Below are positions 1-5,442 of a DNA stretch of 13,034 nucleotides, piece after piece. Within the stretch, counting starts at the first letter, position 1; each line of letters starts with the position of its first letter. Under the pieces are notes generated by a model. That model saw nothing but the letters and a program-made list of their open reading frames with translations. It was not told the origin of the DNA and made no database searches. Origin of the DNA: CAG-170 sp022779365 (GTDB lineage Bacteria; Bacillota; Clostridia; Oscillospirales; Oscillospiraceae); assembly GCA_022779365.1 (NCBI GenBank), contig JALFSI010000017.1, forward strand, positions 1-13,034, given 5' to 3'. The position numbers and the translations under genes were made by a program.

Positions 1-145
1 TACTAGAATCTGTTAAAAAGCTTGAAGAGCTTTTTATAGCGCCAACGGCGCGTCAGATTCTGCATGAGACGGCGCAGCGTGCATTCGCACGATGCGAGTG
101 TGCGTAGCACACGGGATTCTTGATTAAATATTTTAATCAAGAATC
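1..145. repeat. Hairpin-rich repeat, left copy
   Basis: This AT-rich, highly structured intergenic element recurs at the other end of the window; the compared span 1-137 differs at one base (A at 126, C at 13023). A stem AGAATCTG (5-12) with CAGATTCT (54-61) encloses two hairpins: 14-22 with 28-36 (TAAAAAGCT/AGCTTTTTA) and GCGCC (39-43) with GGCGC (47-51), giving a three-way junction. Further hairpins follow: CGTGC (78-82) with GCACG (87-91), and GTGTGC (98-103) with GCACAC (107-112). A perfect 14-bp palindrome arm pair, 115-128 with 132-145 around TAT, closes it. It lies four bases beyond the stop codon of the minus-strand CBM9-like gene. It contains no ORF. It could be a dispersed REP- or MITE-like element, a 3'-end RNA structure, or both. 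Confidence 0.85.
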
Positions 146-149
146 AGTG

Positions 150-752
150 TTATTGCAGGAGCATCTGACCGAAATCGCACGGGCGATGGAAGTCCGGCGT
201 TTCGCTGGTGACGGGATTCCACGAGTAATAATGCGGCTGCGGCGTGAGCTCGCCGCACTTGAAGCAGTTGGCGCGCAGCGCCGTTCCGGGCGTGAGTGCG
301 AAGTCCGGCACAAAGCGCCGCACGAACGATACCGGCACGCGGAACGTCAGCTCCCAGCCGTCTGCGGTACGCGCGGGGCACGGCGCGAACAGCGTCTGCT
401 CGTCCTGCACGAGCAAACGCACCGAATCGTAGCGGTTCGGTCCGAAGCCGAGGTAGAGCTGAGCGTTGGGATTCCACTCAAAGTTAAAGTAGCGGTCATC
501 GCCCGCTGCCGGGCAGAAGAAAAATTCCATGCAGCTATCTTCGCAGACCATGCAGCCCGGCGTTTTGTGCTCGGCGCGGATATTCTGCTCCCGGACGGAC
601 AGGCGGACATACAGCGCGGCATCGTCGTAACAGACCTGCGCCTGCATCGAAATATCCGCGGGCGGCAGCCACAGACATTCGTCCACCTGAAGGGCGGGCA
701 CGTCCTGCCAATGGAGCTCGGCGGGGCGGCGGATGATGGTGTAAGTTTTCAT
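150..752 (-). CDS. CBM9-like carbohydrate-binding domain protein
   Basis: A 200-residue, single-domain protein resembling the carbohydrate-binding family 9-like (CBM9_2/DOMON-type beta-sandwich) proteins of Firmicutes and Bacteroidetes. Recognisable family segments are EDSCMEFFF (71-79), FNFEWNPNA (89-97), DGWELTFRVP (131-140), RANCFKCG (160-167), HYYSWNP (174-180) and the C-terminal DFHRPCDFG (187-195). There is no signal peptide, so it is predicted to be cytoplasmic, unusual for a carbohydrate-binding module. It has about ten cysteines. The ATG at 750-752 is chosen because GGAGG lies nine bases upstream on the minus strand (promoter at 794-822). The frame stays open much further upstream, but only as the antisense of the next gene. 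It diverges from the deacetylase/hydrolase pair. Its ligand is unknown; it may bind the locus substrate or act as a small enzyme of unrecognised type. Confidence 0.82.
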   Translation of the reverse strand: MKTYTIIRRPAELHWQDVPALQVDECLWLPPADISMQAQVCYDDAALYVRLSVREQNIRAEHKTPGCMVCEDSCMEFFFCPAAGDDRYFNFEWNPNAQLYLGFGPNRYDSVRLLVQDEQTLFAPCPARTADGWELTFRVPVSFVRRFVPDFALTPGTALRANCFKCGELTPQPHYYSWNPVTSETPDFHRPCDFGQMLLQ

Positions 753-793
753 AAAGACAGCCTCCGTTTCCTGTTTTTGCAGGTGTTGCTTCC

Positions 794-822
794 ACTGTAA
801 CGGTTTCACAGCGGCTTGTCCA
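794..822 (-). promoter_or_regulatory. Promoter for the CBM9-like gene
   Basis: Read on the minus strand, TGGACA (rc of 817-822, five of six matches to TTGACA) is separated by 17 bases from TACAGT (rc of 794-799, four of six matches to TATAAT). It lies about 40 bases before the start codon at 752. The 17-base spacing is ideal for sigma-A. Inferred from sequence only. Confidence 0.5.
796..808. promoter_or_regulatory. Palindromic operator candidate TGTAACGGTTTCA
   Basis: A 13-base near-palindrome (TG.AAC-G-GTT.CA, five of six base pairs symmetric) overlaps the -10 and spacer of the minus-strand promoter and lies between the two divergent genes. The TG.AA...TT.CA form resembles LacI-type and cre-type operators, but it does not fit the cre consensus exactly. 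No LacI-family gene is in the window. Confidence 0.35.
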
Positions 823-858
823 TACAGCAGGTTGCCTGTTTTTTGAGAGAGATTTTTG

Positions 859-864
859 TACAAT
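859..864 (+). promoter_or_regulatory. Probable -10 box for the deacetylase/hydrolase unit
   Basis: TACAAT (five of six matches to TATAAT) lies 24 bases before the ATG at 888 and just upstream of the ribosome binding site AAAGGAG (873-879). No good -35 is seen at 16-18 bases, so the promoter is either weak or activator-dependent. The resulting leader would be short. Confidence 0.4.
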
Positions 865-887
865 AGTGACGAAAAGGAGAACGAATC

Positions 888-1598
888 ATGAAAGTTTTGG
901 GCATCGGATGCCATCCCGACGATCTGGAGATCGCCTGCGGCGGCACGCTGCGCAAGTATTTTGAGCAGGGCGCGGACGTATATATGTGTCATGTTGCCAA
1001 CGGCAATCAGGGGCACGTCGTGATCGAGCCGGACCCGCTGGCGGCGATCCGCACGAAGGAAGCCGAAGCCTCCGGCGCGATGCTGGGCGCGAAGGAAGTA
1101 TTCAATATCAATGTGGGCGATATGCTGGTGGACAGCCACGACCCCGCCGTGATGGACGCGGTGGCGGATGTGGTGCGCTACGTCCGCCCGGACGTCATCC
1201 TCACGCATAACCCGCAGGACTATATGCAGGACCATGTGGAGACGAGCCACATCGCCACGAACGCGAGCTTCTGCTCCGGGCTCTCCCACCGTCCGCGCAA
1301 GTATGAGCCGTACAACAGCTTCATCCCCGTGTTCTTTATGGACACGCTCGCGGGCGTGGACTTCCAGCCCACGCACTATGTGGACATCAGCGCCCAGATC
1401 GAGACGAAGCTGGACGCCCTGCGCTGCCACGAGTCGCAGCTCAAGTGGATGTTTGAGCATGACGGCATCGACTTTGCCGACATGGTGAAAACGTGCTCGA
1501 AGTACCGCGGCTATCAGTGCGGCGTGGCGTTTGCCGAGGGCTTCCGCCCGTATAACGTCTATCCCCGGTACAGCACGAAGCATCTGCTGCCGGATTGA
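888..1598 (+). CDS. PIG-L/LmbE family N-deacetylase
   Basis: A 236-residue PIG-L/LmbE-type zinc hydrolase. Members remove acetyl groups from N-acetylglucosaminyl conjugates (MshB, BshB, GlcNAc-PI) or chitooligosaccharides. The N-terminal signature GCHPDD (7-12) supplies the expected zinc ligands H9 and D12. A second histidine cluster, DHVETSH (115-121), probably gives the third ligand (H116 or H121) where the family has its PDH motif. Length is typical and there is no signal peptide, so it acts in the cytoplasm. The start at 888 follows AAAGGAGA at eight to nine bases. Its stop is 19 bases before the next gene's ATG, with a GGGAGGG in the gap, so the two are co-transcribed and encode two adjacent zinc-dependent hydrolases. 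The acyl-amino substrate is unknown; a deacylase on a sugar or cyclitol conjugate is the best guess. Confidence 0.88.
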   Translation: MKVLGIGCHPDDLEIACGGTLRKYFEQGADVYMCHVANGNQGHVVIEPDPLAAIRTKEAEASGAMLGAKEVFNINVGDMLVDSHDPAVMDAVADVVRYVRPDVILTHNPQDYMQDHVETSHIATNASFCSGLSHRPRKYEPYNSFIPVFFMDTLAGVDFQPTHYVDISAQIETKLDALRCHESQLKWMFEHDGIDFADMVKTCSKYRGYQCGVAFAEGFRPYNVYPRYSTKHLLPD

Positions 1599-1617
1599 GC
1601 GGGAGGGAACGGCTATT

Positions 1618-2958
1618 ATGAAATTCAGTGCCGGTTCAGTTGTCATCACCGCGCCCATCGGCGTGCCGCTGGCGGGCAACGGTCGTGCCGACGCCGCCTC
1701 GCGCGGCATCCACGACGATCTGCGTGCCAACATTCTGTACCTGGAGTCTCAGGGTCAGAAGCTGCTGTTTATCAGCCTCGACCTGCTGGGTCTGCTGCAA
1801 ACGCACTGCGACGCGATCAAGGATCGCATCTGCGCGGGCTGTGACGTGCCGCGCGACGGCATCAACATTTTTGCGACCCATACGCATTCCGGTCCGAACA
1901 CCCTGCGTATTTTTGACTATTTCCTGACGCAGGAGCAATTGGACGAGTGCGACAAGTATCTCGACTGGCTCGTCCCGACCGTCGCGGACGCGGCGCTGGG
2001 CGTGATCGAAAGAGCGCAGCCCGGAAAGCTGGCGTACGGGCACGACGTGCTGGAGGGCTTCTCGTTCTGCCGCCGCATCGTTTTGAAGGACGGCAGCTTC
2101 CACATGGTCTTTGAGGACTATGACCACGCGCAGATCGACCATCTGGCAGGTCCGAACGGCAACCCCATCATGAGCGTATTTGCGTTCGCCGATCCCGACG
2201 ATACCGTCCGGGCGGTGATGGTGCACTATACCAGCCACCCCGCGGTCGTGTGCGGCGAGGACTGGCTGTATACGCGCGATTATATCGACGCGCTGAACGT
2301 GGAGCTGCAAAAGCGCTTCGGCAAGGACACCGTCGTTCTGTACGCCAACGGCGCGCAGGGCAATCAGGTCGCCGCCGACCCCTACCATCCGTTCATCACC
2401 GGCTGGGAGGAATCCGAGCGCGTCGGCAAGGCGCTTGCCGAGGGCGCAAAGCGCATCATCTCGCGCCTGCTGATGGAAAAGAAATTCACGGATGACGTGA
2501 CGATCCGCGCCGAACGGCGCACGGTCACGCTGCCGGTGCGCACGGTCGCGCAGGCGGATATTGACCACGCGCACGCGCTCATGGAGCATATCCCCGACAA
2601 GGTCGTGCTGCACGGGCTCGACCCGCGCGTGGAGGCGAGCAGCATCCTCAAAATGGCGGAGTATCCGCTCAAGGAGGAAGAGGTCGTCATCCAGGGCGTG
2701 CGCATCGGCGAACAGGTGATCGTCACCTTCCCCGGCGAGGTATTTCTGGAGTACGGTCTGCGCGTCATGCGCGCAAGTGCGCGCGACGTGATCGTGTTCG
2801 GTCTTGCGAACGCCTACGTCGGCTACATTCCCATCCCCGAGGCCTTCTCACAGGGCGGCTATGAGGTCAAGACCTCCGTCGGCTCGAGCCGCTTCGCCCC
2901 GAACGCGGGCGACCTCCTCGCCGAGGGCTGCTGCAAGTTGGTACAGGAATTGTCGTAA
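1618..2958 (+). CDS. Ceramidase-fold zinc hydrolase (divergent, non-canonical)
   Basis: A 446-residue protein of the neutral/alkaline non-lysosomal ceramidase N-terminal-domain family. The zinc site looks intact: THTHSG (87-92; H88, H90), SHP (206-208; H207), FPGE (371-374; E374) and NAYVGY (398-403; Y400 or Y403). The GDVSPN hexapeptide that carries the catalytic serine in true ceramidases is replaced in the matching context, ANGAQGNQVAAD (243-254), so no serine nucleophile is present there. It is also about 200 residues shorter than classical ceramidases, lacks their C-terminal domain and has no signal peptide. Ceramide hydrolysis is therefore unlikely; a cytoplasmic amidase or esterase acting on an imported conjugate fits better. 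The ATG at 1618 follows GGGAGGG at about 11 bases. It is the second gene of a unit with the PIG-L enzyme and converges on the ROK gene. Confidence 0.85.
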   Translation: MKFSAGSVVITAPIGVPLAGNGRADAASRGIHDDLRANILYLESQGQKLLFISLDLLGLLQTHCDAIKDRICAGCDVPRDGINIFATHTHSGPNTLRIFDYFLTQEQLDECDKYLDWLVPTVADAALGVIERAQPGKLAYGHDVLEGFSFCRRIVLKDGSFHMVFEDYDHAQIDHLAGPNGNPIMSVFAFADPDDTVRAVMVHYTSHPAVVCGEDWLYTRDYIDALNVELQKRFGKDTVVLYANGAQGNQVAADPYHPFITGWEESERVGKALAEGAKRIISRLLMEKKFTDDVTIRAERRTVTLPVRTVAQADIDHAHALMEHIPDKVVLHGLDPRVEASSILKMAEYPLKEEEVVIQGVRIGEQVIVTFPGEVFLEYGLRVMRASARDVIVFGLANAYVGYIPIPEAFSQGGYEVKTSVGSSRFAPNAGDLLAEGCCKLVQELS

Positions 2959-2969
2959 AATCGCAAAAA

Positions 2970-2998
2970 GCAGCGCCGATGAAATTCACCGGCGCTGC
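2970..2998 (-). terminator. Intrinsic terminator, chiefly for the ROK gene
   Basis: A perfect 9-bp stem, GCAGCGCCG (2970-2978) with CGGCGCTGC (2990-2998), encloses an 11-base loop. Read on the minus strand it is followed by TTTTTGCGATTTT, a good U-tract, and it sits 11 bases beyond the ROK stop codon. On the plus strand the hairpin is preceded by A5 and followed by CCCCC, so it would terminate the hydrolase unit only weakly. Confidence 0.8.
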
Positions 2999-3009
2999 CC
3001 CCAATAGAT

Positions 3010-4206
3010 TTAAGTACGAGAAAAGATCGCTTGTAACGTCTGCATCACCGCCGCCTGACGCACATCCTCGGCGCGGCAGTCAAAAAGCTGCAGGTCGAGC
3101 TGCTGCGACGCGGTGAGGACGTGAAATTCCTGCCGGAGCGTGCGCTGTAACAGCAGCAGGAATGGTGCCCCGAGCTGCTGCGGCAGCCCGCCGAGACGCA
3201 CCGCCCGCACGCCGAGCAGATTCACCAGCGACACGAGCGCGCAGTCAAGATCACGCGCATACGCGTGCAGGCACGAGCGCACCGCCGCGTCGCCGTCGGA
3301 AAACGCCTTGGCGATCTGACGCAGCTGCGCGTCGAGCGGCTCGACGCCGTCGGGCACTTCGCCGCTTGGCGTAAAGCCCGCCGCCCTCAGCCGCGCGAGC
3401 AGCGCAGTCGCGGAACAGAAGGTTTCCAAGCATCCGCGGTTTCCGCAGTTACACAGCGGACCGCAGCGGTCGATCGAGATATGCCCCGCCTCCACCGGGA
3501 TGCTCTGCCCGCCGGGCAGGATGACGCCGGCGTCGATGCCCTCCTGAATGGTCATCACCAGCAGCGGCAGCGGCGGCTCGCGCATATCGTGCACGAACGC
3601 GGAATACGCCGTGGCGGCGGCGCTGTTGGAGAGCATCACACGCGCGGACGCAAACGCCTCGCGCAGGTCGCGCAGCAGCGTGGGGCTGCTCTTGCGCCAG
3701 TTTTCGATCACGGCGGAAAAGCCCAGCCGCCCCGACTCCCGGTCAAACAGACCGGGGTAGAGCACATGGATGCCGAGCAGCTGCGCATCCGCGAGCGACA
3801 GCGCTTCGAGCTGCGTGCGAAGCTGCCGGATCACGGGCTCGCTCTCCTGCGCCATACGGCTGCTGCGAAGCTGCGCGAGCTTGCCGAGGCAGATGTCGTA
3901 AACGCTCAGGATATAGCCCCCGCCGGTGATCTCCAGCGTGGCGACCGCGCCGCGCCGGGCGTTGATGGCGAGATTGACCGGGCGGCGGCCGCGCCGCTCT
4001 TCCGAAGCGCTCACGCCCAGCTCTACGAGCCAGCCGCCCTGTAACAGCTCGTCCACGAGCACCGTCACCGTCGCCGGTGACAGCCCGGACGTTTTTGCCA
4101 GCTCCGCGCGCGAGATCGGTGCGAGCCGCCGGACGAGATCGAACAGCAGCGTGGCGTTGCGGTCCTTGCCGGACTGGCGCGCAGCGTCTGCCTGAATGCG
4201 GATCAT
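3010..4206 (-). CDS. ROK-family transcriptional repressor
   Basis: A 398-residue NagC/XylR-like ROK regulator. A winged helix-turn-helix occupies about residues 16-76 (SRAELAKTSGLSPATVTVLVD, wing RRGRRP at 71-76). The sugar-kinase-like ROK domain follows and carries the family zinc motif with H242 (AGH, 240-242) and CNCGNRGC (252-259). The kinase catalytic aspartate appears lost: the usual ND motif reads N194-S195 within LSNSAAATAY, and the phosphate loop is degenerate (QEGIDAG, 221-227). It should therefore bind a sugar ligand without phosphorylating it. The ATG at 4204-4206 has AAGGGGG upstream. It diverges from the sugar ABC transporter across a 201-base control region with its own promoter (4278-4306). 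The obvious inference is repression of the transporter, relieved by the imported sugar or a metabolite. Confidence 0.92.
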   Translation of the reverse strand: MIRIQADAARQSGKDRNATLLFDLVRRLAPISRAELAKTSGLSPATVTVLVDELLQGGWLVELGVSASEERRGRRPVNLAINARRGAVATLEITGGGYILSVYDICLGKLAQLRSSRMAQESEPVIRQLRTQLEALSLADAQLLGIHVLYPGLFDRESGRLGFSAVIENWRKSSPTLLRDLREAFASARVMLSNSAAATAYSAFVHDMREPPLPLLVMTIQEGIDAGVILPGGQSIPVEAGHISIDRCGPLCNCGNRGCLETFCSATALLARLRAAGFTPSGEVPDGVEPLDAQLRQIAKAFSDGDAAVRSCLHAYARDLDCALVSLVNLLGVRAVRLGGLPQQLGAPFLLLLQRTLRQEFHVLTASQQLDLQLFDCRAEDVRQAAVMQTLQAIFSRT

Positions 4207-4234
4207 AATGCCGCCCCCTTAACTTTGAATTTTG

Positions 4235-4267
4235 GTTTCTCCCGCGAGGATCAGACGCGGGTCAAAC
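4235..4267. promoter_or_regulatory. Imperfect inverted repeat, candidate ROK operator
   Basis: Arms GTTTCTCCCGCG (4235-4246) and CGCGGGTCAAAC (4256-4267) match at 10 of 12 positions as an inverted repeat around a 9-base spacer. The repeat lies in the early transcribed leader of the ROK gene, between its promoter and start codon, a good place for autorepression and for control of the divergent transporter. It would also fold as an RNA hairpin in the ROK mRNA leader, so its action could be at either level. Confidence 0.45.
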
Positions 4268-4277
4268 TGGAAGATAC

Positions 4278-4306
4278 ATTTTAGCACATCCGCCGCCGGA
4301 AAGCAA
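4278..4306 (-). promoter_or_regulatory. Promoter of the ROK gene (extended -10)
   Basis: On the minus strand TTGCTT (rc of 4301-4306) is 17 bases from TAAAAT (rc of 4278-4283), which is preceded by TGC, an extended -10 element. Transcription would start near 4270, giving a leader of about 65 bases that contains the 4235-4267 inverted repeat. I could not identify an equally good plus-strand promoter for the transporter in this region. A small palindrome GATTC-CCCCC-GAATC lies at 4307-4321, just upstream of the -35. Confidence 0.65.
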
Positions 4307-4407
4307 GATTCCCCCCGAATCTGACGGCGGACCAGGGATCAGCAAACCATGGGTAAAGCCGCAACGGACCACGCGGCGCTGCCCGAGAAAGCAGGAGGAA
4401 AGAAAAA

Positions 4408-5400
4408 ATGAATGCAAACAAAGCGACAACCCTCAACACCAAAAGCGTCGGCGCACTGCTGAAGGACTGGATGAGCCTCGTTGGCATCGCCATCCTGATC
4501 GTCGTGTTCTCGATCATCTCCTACGCCAAGTTCGGCGCGCAGTACTTCCTGACGTGGAGCAACTGGAAAAACATCCTGCTGCAAAGCTCGACGGTCGCCA
4601 TCGTCGCCCTCGGTCAGTCCATCATGCTCCTGACGGGCAACTTTGACCTGTCGCTGGGTCGTATGGTCTGCCTTACGAGCTGCGTGGGCGCGACCCTGAT
4701 GGTCAACCACAGCATGGCGCCCGGTCTTGCCATCCTCATCATGTTCGCCATCGGTCTCGCCGTCGGCGCGGTCAACGGTCTGATGGTCGCCTACGTCGGC
4801 GTCCCCGCCATGATCGCAACGCTCGGCACGCAGTACATCTGCTACGGTCTTGCAAAGCTCATCACGCAGGCTGTGCCCATCCCCAATATGCCGGAGGGCA
4901 TCATGTTCCTCGGCCGCGGCTACCTCTTTAAAACCATCCCCTTCTGCGTCATCCTCATGCTCGCAGTCTATATCATCGCGCAGTTCGTCACCTCCAAGAC
5001 CCGTGTGGGCCGTAACCTCTACGCGGTCGGCGGCTCGCGTGAGGCAGCGTTCTTCTCCGGCATCAACGTCAAGGGCTATCAGTTCGGCACGTTCCTGCTC
5101 GGCAGCGTCCTGGCGACGTTCGGCGGTCTGGTCTTGATGTCCCGCCTCAACTCCGTGGCGGTCACCAACGGTCAGAACTACGAATTTGACGCCGTCATCG
5201 GATCGATCATCGGCGGCGTGTCGCTGGCAGGCGGCAAGGGCCGCGTCATCGGCACGATGTTCGGCTGCATCTTCCTCAACACGCTCTTTAACGGCTTCTC
5301 CCAGATGGGTGTTGACCCGTTCGTGCAGGACGTCCTGAAGGGCATCGTCCTTGTGCTTGCCGTCACGCTTGACGTCGCCAGCAACAAGAAGAAGTCCTGA
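4408..5400 (+). CDS. Sugar ABC transporter permease (RbsC-like)
   Basis: A 330-residue membrane protein of the branched-chain/ribose-type permease family. It has roughly eight to ten hydrophobic segments, starting with SLVGIAILIVVFSIISY (about 23-39). Family landmarks are GQSIMLLTGNFDLSLG (69-84) and the cytoplasmic coupling region GGVSLAGGKGRVIGT (268-282). Such permeases form the transmembrane channel, usually as homodimers, with an RbsA-type double ATPase. The ATG at 4408 follows GGAGGAAAG (4394-4402). It is first in the order permease, ATPase, binding protein, with 42 bases before the ATPase ATG. There is no second permease gene, consistent with a homodimer. Regulation by the divergent ROK protein is likely. 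The substrate (pentose, hexose, cyclitol or similar) cannot be read from the sequence. Confidence 0.92.
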   Translation: MNANKATTLNTKSVGALLKDWMSLVGIAILIVVFSIISYAKFGAQYFLTWSNWKNILLQSSTVAIVALGQSIMLLTGNFDLSLGRMVCLTSCVGATLMVNHSMAPGLAILIMFAIGLAVGAVNGLMVAYVGVPAMIATLGTQYICYGLAKLITQAVPIPNMPEGIMFLGRGYLFKTIPFCVILMLAVYIIAQFVTSKTRVGRNLYAVGGSREAAFFSGINVKGYQFGTFLLGSVLATFGGLVLMSRLNSVAVTNGQNYEFDAVIGSIIGGVSLAGGKGRVIGTMFGCIFLNTLFNGFSQMGVDPFVQDVLKGIVLVLAVTLDVASNKKKS

Positions 5401-5442
5401 TCGACCTGACTGTGAAGCAAACAGGAAAGGTTGGGTGAACAA

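Noticed and set aside
1..145. tRNA or known riboswitch in the end repeat
   Set aside because: The branched fold recalls a cloverleaf, but there is no anticodon arm, no T-loop GTTCGA-type sequence and no acceptor CCA; the placement is after stop codons, not before a gene start.
796..810. Catabolite-response (cre) site
   Set aside because: The sequence is one base short of the 14-base cre pattern and lacks matches at its right end, so I list it only as a generic palindromic candidate.
753..1733. Upstream extension of the CBM9-like minus-strand frame to 527 residues
   Set aside because: The extension runs antisense through the PIG-L gene, has no family resemblance, and a good ribosome binding site marks the start at 752.
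1636..2613. 325-residue minus-strand ORF opposite the ceramidase-fold gene
   Set aside because: His/Val/Arg-rich shadow composition typical of the antisense of GC-rich coding sequence; no ribosome binding site or recognisable domain.
4339..5442. 367-residue minus-strand ORF opposite the permease
   Set aside because: Composition dominated by Asp/His/Glu/Arg mirrors antisense membrane-protein codons; the plus strand encodes a clear RbsC-type permease.
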